Origin: Gemmatimonadaceae bacterium
GTDB lineage: Bacteria > Gemmatimonadota > Gemmatimonadetes > Gemmatimonadales > Gemmatimonadaceae
Direction: 5' to 3'
DNA length: 50,133 bases
NCBI GenBank assembly: GCA_947457545.1
Contig: CANGXD010000014.1
Location: 1 to 50,133 of the forward strand
The notes under the pieces are model-generated. The model did not search any database. It was not told the origin of the DNA and saw only the letters and a list, made by a program, of their open reading frames with translations. Below are positions 1 to 7,995 of this stretch, in pieces (position 1 is the stretch's first letter; every line of letters begins with the position of its first letter). Position numbers and translations under genes: made by a program.

Positions 1-61
1 CGCCACACGCGGTGGTGGCGACGAGCACGGCGAACGAAAGGAAGCGAAGTGACTGACGCAT
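1..61 (-). CDS. Lipoprotein, N-terminal fragment only
   Basis: Only the first 20 codons lie in the window; the gene runs off the left edge. It starts at ATG 61 and encodes a typical lipoprotein signal: Arg2 and Arg6, a hydrophobic core (LSFAVLVA) and a lipobox TTAC ending at Cys19, so the mature protein is probably lipid-anchored at that Cys. An AGGAG Shine-Dalgarno lies 8 nt before the ATG, which fixes the start. The function of the mature protein cannot be seen. No clear promoter is recognisable in 62-268, the leader between this gene and the terminator at 269-312. Confidence 0.75.
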   Translation of the reverse strand, partial: MRQSLRFLSFAVLVATTACG

Positions 62-268
62 TGCGAAAACTCCTGAGGGAAACAGTGGGGGGATGACTAC
101 ACCCTCTGAGTTCGGCAATTCGCGGGACGACTTTAACGCGAATTTCGCAGTTCATCACTAAAGTTTGGTCATTTGTCACATACAGACGCATCGGCGTGCG
201 GCGGAACTCACACCACCGGCACAGGTGTCACGCCCTCGGCTCGTCCCAGATTCTGCGGACATCGACAA

Positions 269-312
269 AAAAAACCGGGGCCGCGGATGACGTCCGCGGC
301 CCCGGCTTTTTC
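269..312. terminator. Strong bidirectional rho-independent terminator
   Basis: A GC-rich hairpin (CCGGGGCCGCGGA / TCCGCGGCCCCGG, short loop TGACG) is flanked on the left by a run of A and on the right by a run of T. It can therefore terminate in either direction. It sits 12 bp beyond the stop codon of the metalloprotease gene (minus strand) and separates it from the lipoprotein gene at the left edge. Confidence 0.9.
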
Positions 313-323
313 CGACAGCCCGA

Positions 324-2918
324 CTACTTCTCGGTCTCCAGCATCTTCTTGATCTGATCGCGCGCGTCTTCGAGGTGCGCCTTGCTCATGCGATCACTCG
401 TCTTGGCAATCGCCGTCGCCAGGTCGGCATCGAGCGCCCGAATTTCCGCCTTGAGAATCGGGCGGAAATCGGCGGTGCCAACCGGTGCCGCGCCGGCGCC
501 GCGGCCACCACCACCACCCGGTGCCTGCGGCGCAGCGGCGGCCGCCGGCGGATTGATCTTGCTCGCCATCGCTTCGAGGTACACGCGCTGCAGACGACGA
601 CGGAAGGCGTCGATGGGCGCACCCGTGCCGATTTCCTTCCACAGGCCAGCGCGTAGATCGGCCAGCATGTCGGCCACCGGATACACCTCGTTCTTGCTCG
701 CGGCCATCGCTTCCATTTCCAGCATGCGCTGCAAACGCTCGTTGGCGACCAGCGCGGCGAGTGAACGCGCCTGCGCGCCACCCACACGATTCAGGCTGCC
801 ACTCGGCTCGATCTTGCGCAGGATATCCTGGTTGAGCAGCCACGTGGGCGTCGTGTACGCATTGTCGAGCAGGAACTGGAGCGCTTCCTTCTGGCGCGCC
901 GGCTCCACGGGACGATACACGGGGCCCTTCTGCCCAACGTACTTCTCCTGCTTGTACTGACCGCCAAGGATGCGCGCGACGTGGCCCATCTCGGTGGCCC
1001 ACTGACCAATGAGACGACCGTACAGCTCTTCGAGGTCGTCGTACGTGGTGCCGTCCTTCCACGCCGTCGCGCTCTCCAGCATGGCGATGGTGCGCTTGAG
1101 GTTCTTCACGCCGAGCGTCGTGGCCTTCACGGCATCGGCATCACCGACGGCTTCCGACTGTTCGCCCGGATCGGCACCGCCCGCGCCGGCGTCGCTCGCA
1201 AAGCGATACCACGGGATGGTGTCCTGCATGCGCGTCCACTTGTCGAGCGTCGCCTTTTCGTCTTCCGGCGTCTTCGCGTTGGGGATGGGCGTGTAGCCCC
1301 ACATCACGGCGTACTTGTCGTACGGTCCGACCTTCGGGATGAGATCGTCGAGGTCGATGTTGTCTTCCGGCTGCGCGACGTAGTTGAAGCGCGAGTAGTC
1401 CATGAGCGTGGGCGTGTGGCCCATCTTCTTCACGAACGTGCGGCTGCGCACCGAGTCCGTGGGATACATGGAGCTGGCCTTGAAGTTGTGCGGGAAGCCG
1501 AGGGTGTGTCCGACTTCGTGTGCCGTGACGTATTCCACGAGACGGCCCATGAGCGTGTCGGGGAACGGCAGCTTCTGCGCGCGCTTGTCGAGATGGCCCA
1601 CCTGCGTGAAGTACCACGACCGGTTGAGGTTCATCACGTTGAGATACGTTTGCACGTCGGCGTCGATGATTTCGCCGGTGCGCGGATCGCGCAGCGACGG
1701 ACCGACGGCGTTTTCGGTGGCGCTGGGCAGCCAACGCACCATGGCGACGGTCGCATCTTCACCCGAGAAGTCGGGATCGTTCTTGGGGGGCTCGGCGGCC
1801 ACGATGCCCTTGTAGAAGCCGGCGGCTTCGAAGGCGACCTGCCAGTCTTCGATGCCCTTCTTGATCCACGGCTTGATCCACGCCGGCGTGGCGGGGTCGA
1901 GGTAGTACGTGATCGGCTTGATGGGCACGCAGAGGTTGCCGACCTTCTTGTCGCTGCACTCGAGGCGCCAGCGGCCAATGAAGCGACGCGTCTCCACACG
2001 CTGCGTGTTGCCGCTGAAATCGCGCTGCTGTACACCGAAGTAGCCCACGCGCTCGTCGAGCAGACGCGGCTTCATGGGGACGTCGGGGAGCTTGGCGATA
2101 GAGAAGGTGTACTTCTCGGTCGTGGGCGCGGTGGCCGCAGCGGCCGCGCCCGGGAAGCCGCCACCACCACCGGGCGCGCCGCCCTGCGGGGTGAAGCTCT
2201 GCACGGCGGTGACGTTCACATTGCGCGAGTACGCCGCAAACTTTTCGATGTACGAGCGCGCGGCATCGACCTGGGCACGACGGCCGAGGGCGGTGTATTC
2301 GGCCACGCCGCCGGTGAACATGCGCGTGACTTCGACGACCGCGCTGCTGTCCGGCCCGTAGGCTTCGATGTTGAGCGCGGCGAGAATCTTGGTGACGCCA
2401 ATGAGATCGGCGGCGAGCTTCTGCGACGTGGCGGTGTCGGCGATGATGTCGCGGTAATCGGCTTCGCGCACGAAGATCCGATTGTCGCGACGCTCGAAGC
2501 GCACGAGGTTGTTGCCGCCCTGCGTGCCGCGAATGCCGATTTCGTCGGGGGTGCCGGCGAGCGTGCTGACGATGACGTAGTCCTTGCCCAGTTCAGCGCG
2601 CGGGATTTCGAAGAAGAGTCGGGCGCCGACCTGATGAACCTTGAAGATGCCGTTCTTGGTGGTGGCGCGCGGCGTGATGACCGTGGCGTAGGGGCGGGGC
2701 TGGGGGTCCTGCGCAGCGGCCGCACCGCCACCCTGGGCGCCGGCACCGCCGCCTTGTCCGAAGCCACCGGCACCGCCGGGGGCACCGCCGGGACGACCAG
2801 CAGCGGGCGTAGGCGCCGCACTGGGGGCCGGCGTGGGCGCCGGTGTAGGAGCAGGCTTGGCGCACGCGGCAAGGCTGAGCCCCGCGGTGACGGCCAAGGA
2901 AAGAGAGCGTTGACGCAT
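324..2918 (-). CDS. Zinc-dependent metalloprotease lipoprotein (DUF5117/DUF4953-like)
   Basis: A secreted or outer-surface zinc protease of 864 residues. The start chosen is ATG 2918, giving a lipoprotein signal with lipobox LAAC (Cys19); the longer reading frame upstream to 3233 only crosses a palindromic repeat and is rejected. After the signal comes a Pro/Ala/Gly-rich low-complexity segment (about 20-75), then the DUF5118/DUF5117-like region. The catalytic motif HEVGHTLGFPHN is at 467-478, with His467, His471 and His477 as expected zinc ligands and Glu468 as catalytic base (extended HExxHxxGxxH metzincin-type pattern). A second Gly/Ala/Pro-rich segment lies near the C-terminus. It stands alone, with a strong terminator behind it. 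Substrate unknown; the family is common in Gemmatimonadota and Bacteroidota. Confidence 0.88.
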   Translation of the reverse strand: MRQRSLSLAVTAGLSLAACAKPAPTPAPTPAPSAAPTPAAGRPGGAPGGAGGFGQGGGAGAQGGGAAAAQDPQPRPYATVITPRATTKNGIFKVHQVGARLFFEIPRAELGKDYVIVSTLAGTPDEIGIRGTQGGNNLVRFERRDNRIFVREADYRDIIADTATSQKLAADLIGVTKILAALNIEAYGPDSSAVVEVTRMFTGGVAEYTALGRRAQVDAARSYIEKFAAYSRNVNVTAVQSFTPQGGAPGGGGGFPGAAAAATAPTTEKYTFSIAKLPDVPMKPRLLDERVGYFGVQQRDFSGNTQRVETRRFIGRWRLECSDKKVGNLCVPIKPITYYLDPATPAWIKPWIKKGIEDWQVAFEAAGFYKGIVAAEPPKNDPDFSGEDATVAMVRWLPSATENAVGPSLRDPRTGEIIDADVQTYLNVMNLNRSWYFTQVGHLDKRAQKLPFPDTLMGRLVEYVTAHEVGHTLGFPHNFKASSMYPTDSVRSRTFVKKMGHTPTLMDYSRFNYVAQPEDNIDLDDLIPKVGPYDKYAVMWGYTPIPNAKTPEDEKATLDKWTRMQDTIPWYRFASDAGAGGADPGEQSEAVGDADAVKATTLGVKNLKRTIAMLESATAWKDGTTYDDLEELYGRLIGQWATEMGHVARILGGQYKQEKYVGQKGPVYRPVEPARQKEALQFLLDNAYTTPTWLLNQDILRKIEPSGSLNRVGGAQARSLAALVANERLQRMLEMEAMAASKNEVYPVADMLADLRAGLWKEIGTGAPIDAFRRRLQRVYLEAMASKINPPAAAAAPQAPGGGGGRGAGAAPVGTADFRPILKAEIRALDADLATAIAKTSDRMSKAHLEDARDQIKKMLETEK

Positions 2919-3033
2919 GCGTATGGGGTCTCGCTGAGGGGGGACCAACGGTAGGACGGGCGCGACGATGGGTGGTCGCGACATATGGTGTACGCGCGGG
3001 GCGGGGTTGGTGCTGACTACGGTTTTGGTCGGG

Positions 3034-3235
3034 GGTGGCTGGTCCGGCGACCTACTTTCTACGGATCTAGCCCTCAGGGGAAAGAACGTAAGGGCAAAGG
3101 AGAAAGCGCGATGCCGTTCACCCGGACCGCGACTGCGGTTCCCGTGTGGACCAAACCGTGCTTTCCCCTTTGTCCTTACGTTCTTTCTCCTGAAGGCTCG
3201 ATCCGTCGGCGGGTTGACCGTCGGACCAGCCACCC
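3034..3235. repeat. Family 1 long inverted repeat, copy 1a
   Basis: An approximately 200-bp imperfect palindrome. The outer ends are GGGTGGCTGGTCC and its complement GGACCAGCCACCC; the inner arms carry CTAGCCCTCAGG, GAAAGAACGTAAGG and GGAGAAAGCGCG against matching complements. It ends 5 bp before the stop codon of the gene at 3241-3909 and lies upstream of the metalloprotease start. Related copies are at 3927-4022 (half), 14856-15057 and 42751-42958. It could work as a terminator-like hairpin or be a non-autonomous mobile repeat; no encoded protein is credible. Confidence 0.85.
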
Positions 3236-3240
3236 GTTGT

Positions 3241-3909
3241 TCATAGCGCCGGCGGCAGCGTCATCACCCGCTTCACCACCAGCTCCTGACTCGGCACCCG
3301 CATCTCCACGAGCACCCCGTCATTCCAGACCGTTTGCAGTACGAGGCCGTCGGCGGTGATCCAGATTTCGTCGCCGAACACCTGCACCGCGGCGTCGACG
3401 GTTTTGCCTGAGGCGCTGAGAAACAGCGGTATCGTGCGCAGTCGCTGCTGCACCGCGTAGTAGGCGACGGACGCGAGATGGGTCATGGAGCTGCTGAAGA
3501 CCGGCACTGCGCCGATCCGCGACGGGCGGACGACCGACTGCGACGAACGCGGGTCGCGCGCGGTGACGACGACCGAATCCGCGCGGCGCACGTAGTCGAC
3601 CTCGCGATTCGGACGGGCTTCGGCGGGTGCGTCGACGGGGAAATAGCCGAGCATGAGCGACCCGGGCACACCTTGCATGAGCTCCTGATCCCAGTGAATG
3701 CGGAGCTGGTTCGGCACGATGAACACACCGCGCACCATGTCGGGCTCGCCGCGTACGACCTCGAAGGCGGTGGTGTCACCGGCGACGAGATAGGCGAAGA
3801 CGACGGGCGGTGGTGGCGCTACTGGTGGTGCCGGCGGCGCGAATTGCGCGCCGAGGGCGCTGGCGGCGCAAAGGGCGACGGCGACGACGCATTTGCAAAC
3901 ACGGTGCAT
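3241..3909 (-). CDS. Secreted protein, stand-alone paralogue of the hydrolase N-terminal domain
   Basis: 222 residues from ATG 3909, with a signal peptide ending near ALGA-Q and then a Pro-rich linker. The rest aligns by eye with residues about 40-215 of the hydrolase encoded at 4596-6212: both have F-Y-L...DT near the start, VRGV, a GAVP-F/V segment, PLFL, and a closing V-W-(N/A)DG-(V/A)-V...VP. The frame above 3909 lies in repeat sequence, so the later ATG is preferred. No catalytic motif is visible; it is probably a periplasmic or exported beta-rich domain of unknown role. Copy 1a of repeat family 1 abuts its stop codon and copy 1b lies in its leader. Confidence 0.7.
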   Translation of the reverse strand: MHRVCKCVVAVALCAASALGAQFAPPAPPVAPPPPVVFAYLVAGDTTAFEVVRGEPDMVRGVFIVPNQLRIHWDQELMQGVPGSLMLGYFPVDAPAEARPNREVDYVRRADSVVVTARDPRSSQSVVRPSRIGAVPVFSSSMTHLASVAYYAVQQRLRTIPLFLSASGKTVDAAVQVFGDEIWITADGLVLQTVWNDGVLVEMRVPSQELVVKRVMTLPPAL

Positions 3910-3926
3910 ATACGGCGGGGAAAAAC

Positions 3927-4022
3927 GGGTGGCTGGTCCGGCGGTCAACCGGTTACGGATCTAGCCCTCAGGGGAAAGAACGCAAGGGGAGAGGGGAGAG
4001 CACGGTTCGGTTCACCCGTTGT
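3927..4022. repeat. Family 1 repeat, half element 1b
   Basis: This contains only one arm of the family 1 palindrome: the GGGTGGCTGGTCCGGCGGTC outer end, ACGGATCTAGCCCTCAGG, GAAAGAACGCAAGGG, then a jump to the terminal CACCCGTTGTTCA also found at the end of copy 1a. The facing arm is missing, so it reads like an internal deletion product. It ends directly at the stop codon of the DUF1648 gene (4023). Confidence 0.75.
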
Positions 4023-4559
4023 TCACGATTGCAGCGGATTGCGCCTGCTGTCGTACCGCCGTTGCGCCGCGTCGACTTCGGATTGGATGACGTTGAGAAA
4101 CAGCCCGATCGCGATGAGCATGAACATCGGAAAGACGAGCGTGGCAATGGACAGACCGCCGCTGCTTTCGCCGCGCGCGCCGCGCCAGATCATGAGCTGC
4201 ACCATCCCGAACGTGATGACGAGTTGGATGTTCATGACGTCCATGAACTGCTGCATGCGCACGACGGCACCGGTGCGATATTCGCTGGGCAGCTTGAGCA
4301 GCTGTTCCTTGCCGGGAAAGTTGAAGAGCTCGGGCTTCTTGGGGAGTCGTGCGCGCAGGACCTCGAGGCCGATCAGTGTGACCAGCCCGATGCACATGGG
4401 GAGCCCCCACGTGAACGGCGAGCGTGGCGTGAAGCCTTTGCCCTGGCCGTTGACGTCGATGCTTTGGGGAATCGAGGTGGGCAACGAGGGGTAGGCGACG
4501 ACGACGGCGATGACGAGCGCGATCGCGAGAATCCAGGTCAGTGGGCGAAGAAATCGCAT
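4023..4559 (-). CDS. DUF1648-type integral membrane protein
   Basis: 178 residues with about four hydrophobic segments: 8-24, around 53-70, around 110-125 and 140-160. After the first segment comes YPSLPTSIPQSIDVNGQGKG, which resembles the DUF1648 signature (SLP..IP.HF...G). Members are small inner-membrane proteins of poorly known function, often near regulators or immunity-type proteins. The gene starts 36 bp after the stop of the hydrolase gene on the same strand, so co-transcription is likely. Domain assignment is by motif only. Confidence 0.6.
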   Translation of the reverse strand: MRFLRPLTWILAIALVIAVVVAYPSLPTSIPQSIDVNGQGKGFTPRSPFTWGLPMCIGLVTLIGLEVLRARLPKKPELFNFPGKEQLLKLPSEYRTGAVVRMQQFMDVMNIQLVITFGMVQLMIWRGARGESSGGLSIATLVFPMFMLIAIGLFLNVIQSEVDAAQRRYDSRRNPLQS

Positions 4560-4595
4560 GGGGTCAATCCGGCATTGAGTGCGAAGAACGAACGC

Positions 4596-6212
4596 TTACT
4601 TGAGTGTCGTGACGAACCAGTCGGCGAGCGTGCCGAGCACGTCGCGACGGACGTGCACGTCCTTGAGTGCGCTGTAGCCTTGCGGGGCGCCGGAGGCGTC
4701 GGCGAGAAAGAGATGATTGGTCGCGGGGAAACGCTTGAGTGTGACGGCGCGATTGCCCGCTCGGCGCAGCGCCGTGGCAAGCGTGTCGGCCTGTTCCGGA
4801 GTGACCTGCATATCGGTGTCGCCCTGCAGGATGAGCACCGGTTGCTTGACGCGCTGTGCCGTAGGAAGCGGGTCGTACGCGAGCCAGAACTTGGTCCACG
4901 GTTGTGAGACCGTGTCGAGCATGGCGGGGACACTGGCCATGATGGAATCGCGCTGCGCCGGTGTGAGCGATGGTGTTGCGTCGAGCACCTGCCGGTTCTG
5001 AAAGAGGCTCACGCGACGGCCGGCGTAGGCGGGGCCGGCGAGCAGAGCGACGGCGCGCAGCTGCGCATCGGTGGCAGCGATCATCGGCGCAATGATCCCG
5101 CCTTCGCTGTGGCCGATGAGCGCGATGCGCTGTCCGTCGATGTCGGCGCGCGCGCGCAGCATGGTGATGACGCTGCGTGCGTCGTCGGCCCAGTCGGCGC
5201 TGGTGCCCTTGATGGCACTCGAGCGACCACCGCTCTCACCCACGCCGCGATCGTCGTAGCGCAGCACCGCAATGCCGCGGCGCGACAGCGTGTCGGCAAT
5301 CTCGCGGAAGAGGGCATAGCCAGGTACGATGGCAATGCGTGAGTCCCGTTCCTGCGGGCCGCTACCGCTGATGGTCACGACCACCGGTACTTTGCCGCGC
5401 GCGCTCTTGGGCATCGTGAGTGTGCCGGCAAGCGTGTAGCCGCGCGTGGTGGGAATGGTGAGCGCCTGACTCGTGTACGACGCGTTGGCGGGTGCGTCGT
5501 AGTTGTTGGTTGCCGGCTTGGTGTTCGTCGGCGCAGCGGGCGGGCGAGGAGCGGTCGCCCCCGCGCGTATGGCCCGAAGATTTTGCGCGGGCACGTCGAC
5601 GCTGACGGGCGCCCCGTCGGCCCACACGATGCGCATCGCCATACCGGCCACCGTCATGGTGGTGGTGTCGCCGCGCCGCTCGATGGTGGCATCGATGGTT
5701 TGCGCGCCCTGCGTGAGAAAGAGCGGCAACGTGCTCACACCAAGTTCACGTGCCAGCTGCGTGAGCAGGGCGCTGTGCAGGAGTGAATTGTTGATGAACG
5801 GCACGGCGCCCGCGCGCATAGGCATCATTTGCGGACGCATGGCGCCGCGCGTACCGACTTCGACGCTCAGCGAATCGCCTTGCGGTGCGAAGCTCGCGAC
5901 CTGTACCGGCGCGGCGTCGGGCGCGCTGCCGGGAGCGAACACATTGAGCGTGAGACGCAGCGGCGTGCGCACCTGCTCCCATTCGAGGCGCGGCTGCCCG
6001 CGGTACTGCAGCACACCGCGTACGACGCCGTTGCCGGGCATAACGGTCTCCGTGCCGAGCGTGTCGGCGCCGCGCAGATAGACGAAGGTGACGGGCGCCT
6101 GTTGTGCGCGCGCCGATCGCGCCACGATCACGCCGGCCGCGAGGCCCACGAGTGCGCTGAACCACGCGAGTCGACGACGTGCCGGCGAGAGACGAGCGAA
6201 AGCCATGATCAT
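4596..6212 (-). CDS. Secreted alpha/beta hydrolase with N-terminal accessory domain
   Basis: 538 residues: a signal peptide (1-36, ending ARSARA-QQ), an N-terminal beta-rich domain (about 40-215) paralogous to the protein at 3241-3909, a Pro/Thr/Asn linker, then an alpha/beta hydrolase of the serine aminopeptidase (S33)/dienelactone hydrolase type. Visible hydrolase features are SGSGPQERD (oxyanion region), the RYDDRGVGESGG loop, nucleophile elbow GHSEGG with Ser369, an Asp in LQGDTDMQ and a late His in TNHLFL. It is probably an exported esterase or peptidase. It precedes the DUF1648 gene and follows the ribbon-helix-helix gene (12-bp gap), so the run 7342 to 4023 may be one operon. ATG 6212 and ATG 6206 are both possible starts. 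Confidence 0.8.
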   Translation of the reverse strand: MIMAFARLSPARRRLAWFSALVGLAAGVIVARSARAQQAPVTFVYLRGADTLGTETVMPGNGVVRGVLQYRGQPRLEWEQVRTPLRLTLNVFAPGSAPDAAPVQVASFAPQGDSLSVEVGTRGAMRPQMMPMRAGAVPFINNSLLHSALLTQLARELGVSTLPLFLTQGAQTIDATIERRGDTTTMTVAGMAMRIVWADGAPVSVDVPAQNLRAIRAGATAPRPPAAPTNTKPATNNYDAPANASYTSQALTIPTTRGYTLAGTLTMPKSARGKVPVVVTISGSGPQERDSRIAIVPGYALFREIADTLSRRGIAVLRYDDRGVGESGGRSSAIKGTSADWADDARSVITMLRARADIDGQRIALIGHSEGGIIAPMIAATDAQLRAVALLAGPAYAGRRVSLFQNRQVLDATPSLTPAQRDSIMASVPAMLDTVSQPWTKFWLAYDPLPTAQRVKQPVLILQGDTDMQVTPEQADTLATALRRAGNRAVTLKRFPATNHLFLADASGAPQGYSALKDVHVRRDVLGTLADWFVTTLK

Positions 6213-6224
6213 GACGAAGACGCC

Positions 6225-6434
6225 TCAGGCGTCGGACAAAGTGTCAGTGGGGTCATCGGGCGCGTTGTTCGACGGCGCGCCGCCCTTGGGCGCGCGCCCC
6301 GCATCCCGCAGCGCGCGCCGCAACAGAAATTCGATCTGCCCGTTGAGGCTGCGCAGATCGTCGTTGGCCCAGCGTTGGACCGCGTCGAGCGTGTCGCGGT
6401 CGACGCGCAGCAGGAACGGTTTGCGTTCAGCCAC
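6225..6434 (-). CDS. Small Arc-type ribbon-helix-helix protein
   Basis: 69 residues starting at GTG 6434. The N-terminal half reads KPFLLRVDRDTLDAVQRWA-DDLRSLNGQIEFLLRRAL, a clear ribbon-helix-helix pattern (beta strand FLLRVD, two helices, with the SLNGQIEFLLR second helix typical of Arc/MetJ relatives). The C-terminal tail is Pro/Asp-rich and disordered. It follows the SPFH gene by 38 bp. A perfect palindrome at 7369-7382 ahead of the SPFH gene is a plausible binding site, but that link is inference. Confidence 0.72.
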   Translation of the reverse strand: MAERKPFLLRVDRDTLDAVQRWANDDLRSLNGQIEFLLRRALRDAGRAPKGGAPSNNAPDDPTDTLSDA

Positions 6435-6472
6435 GTGTCCGTCCGGACACGAAGGTCAGGCGCACGACGCGG

Positions 6473-7342
6473 TCAGGTGTAGAGCGAACCGGTGTTCACC
6501 ACCGGCTGTGTGGAACGTTCGGAGCAGAGGACCACCAGCAGGTTGCTCACCATGGCGGCCTTACGTTCGGTATCGAGCTCCACGATGTCGCGCTGCTTGA
6601 GCGCGGCCAGCGCCATCTCCACCATGCCCACCGCGCCTTCCACAATGGTCTGCCGCGCCGCCACGATGGCACTCGCCTGCTGACGCTGCAGCATGGCCGC
6701 GGCGATTTCCGGCGAATACGCGAGGTGGCTGATGCGCGCTTCGATGACTTCGACGCCCGCTTTCGCGAGGCGGTCGACGAGCGCGTCAGCGAGCCCCTTG
6801 TTGACTTCGTTCTGGTGCGTGCTGAGCGCAATCGTGTCGGCGCCATGCGCGTCGTACGGATGTTGCGACGCGAGGGCGCGCAACGCGGACTCGCTTTGCA
6901 CGGCGACGTACTGCACGTAGTCGTTCACTTCGAACAGTGCTTCGGCGGTGTCGGTGACGCGCCAGACGACGATCGCGCCGATCTCCACGGGATTGGAGAA
7001 GGCATCGTTCACCTTGAGCTTGTTCGTTTCGAAGTTGCGCACGCGGAGCGAGACCGCGGTCTTGGTCATGAACGGGTTGACCCACCAGAGTCCGGGCTCG
7101 CGCACGGTGCCCTTGTAGGTACCGAACAGGGTGAGCGCTTTGCCTTCGTTGGGCTCGACGGTGAAGAGCCCGGGGAGGCAGAGGCCGAAGATGGTGCCGA
7201 CGATGATGCTGGGGATGGCGAGGCCGAAGTCGCCGGCGCGGGCGCCGATATAGAAGCCGTAGACGCCGGCGCCGAGGAGCGCGGTGAGGACGAGGGCGGC
7301 GAAGAGGCCGTTCGTGGGCTTGACGTTGAGTTCGCGGAGCAT
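6473..7342 (-). CDS. SPFH/band-7 (stomatin-like) membrane protein
   Basis: 289 residues from ATG 7342 (an upstream TTG at 7369 is possible but less likely). Two N-terminal membrane segments (about 8-30 and 40-60) are followed by an SPFH/band-7 domain: [38 protein letters not shown] and [15 protein letters not shown] are typical. The helical flotillin-like tail includes [31 protein letters not shown]. Such proteins oligomerise at the membrane and scaffold microdomains or proteases. No NfeD partner is next to it; instead the next gene encodes a ribbon-helix-helix protein. Confidence 0.85.
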   Translation of the reverse strand: MLRELNVKPTNGLFAALVLTALLGAGVYGFYIGARAGDFGLAIPSIIVGTIFGLCLPGLFTVEPNEGKALTLFGTYKGTVREPGLWWVNPFMTKTAVSLRVRNFETNKLKVNDAFSNPVEIGAIVVWRVTDTAEALFEVNDYVQYVAVQSESALRALASQHPYDAHGADTIALSTHQNEVNKGLADALVDRLAKAGVEVIEARISHLAYSPEIAAAMLQRQQASAIVAARQTIVEGAVGMVEMALAALKQRDIVELDTERKAAMVSNLLVVLCSERSTQPVVNTGSLYT

Positions 7343-7368
7343 GGATGGGCTCGATTGGGGTGGTACCA

Positions 7369-7382
7369 AAGTGATATCACTT
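7369..7382. promoter_or_regulatory. Perfect 14-bp palindrome upstream of SPFH gene
   Basis: AAGTGATATCACTT is a perfect palindrome, 27 bp upstream of the SPFH start and just outside the giant family 4 palindrome. Its size and position fit an operator. The ribbon-helix-helix protein of the same operon is a candidate ligand, though a regulator elsewhere in the genome is equally possible. Confidence 0.45.
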
Positions 7383-7420
7383 CGCTATTGGCTTACGCAA
7401 TGGGTGGGGTGTGGTTTCAC

Positions 7421-7885
7421 GCGGGTTTTTGGTCGTGGTCGGGGTGGCGGCGGGGGTCGGGGTACGGCCACTACAGTCGGGGTACCGCCACGACGGTCGG
7501 GGCACTGCCACTACGGTCGGGGTCGATAAACAGTCGGGGTCCCGGTCGGGTCTTGGCGCGACGCTTCGCTTGCGTGGGTCGGGGTCGGGGGTAGGGGTCA
7601 GAGTCGTGGTCGGGGGGCGACTGTCGGGGCGTGGGTAGGGGTCAGAGTCGAAGTTGGGGGGCCCCGACCCCCGCCAAGACGGTGTGACCCCGACCCCGAC
7701 CCCGACCGCCCAGCGAAGCGCCGGCCCCCCGACCGCCACTCCGACCGCAGTGAGACCCCGACCCGGCCGGGACCCCGACCGCAGGTAGACCCCGACTGTG
7801 GTGGCAGTGCCCCGACTGTCGTAGCAGTGCCCCGACTGTAGTGGCCGTACCCCGACCATAGCCACGACCAAGACCAAGACCCCCC
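7421..7885. repeat. Family 4: giant imperfect palindrome with internal 20-bp tandem units
   Basis: About 465 bp between two divergent genes. The left arm is rich in GTCGGGGT and carries three 20-bp units (7458-7517), each starting CGGGG and containing GCCAC.AC.GT. The right arm carries the inverted versions (about 7796-7855: ACTGTAGTGGCCGTACCCCG and variants). The centre is GGGGGGCCCC near 7661. Strands show strong purine/pyrimidine asymmetry and G-runs with G-quadruplex potential. Open frames here are repeat artefacts. It could fold into a very long hairpin or cruciform; origin and role unknown. Confidence 0.85.
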
Positions 7886-7995
7886 AACCAAGGCGATCAG
7901 CAGCCCGTACCTATGGCATGGGTCCTATTGCGCCACGGTCTGCCGGCAGCAATAGTCGCCGCTCGTCCCGTTCACCGTTTTTTGGAGGTCCCGCT

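Noticed and set aside
981-2954. 657-codon plus-strand frame opposite the metalloprotease
   Set aside because: A GC-rich antisense shadow; the minus-strand frame has the zinc motif and lipobox.
2919-3233. N-terminal extension of the metalloprotease frame
   Set aside because: It runs through repeat 1a and has no signal; ATG 2918 gives a clean lipoprotein signal.
7458-7517. CRISPR-like array
   Set aside because: The 20-bp units are contiguous with no unique spacers, and no cas genes are present.
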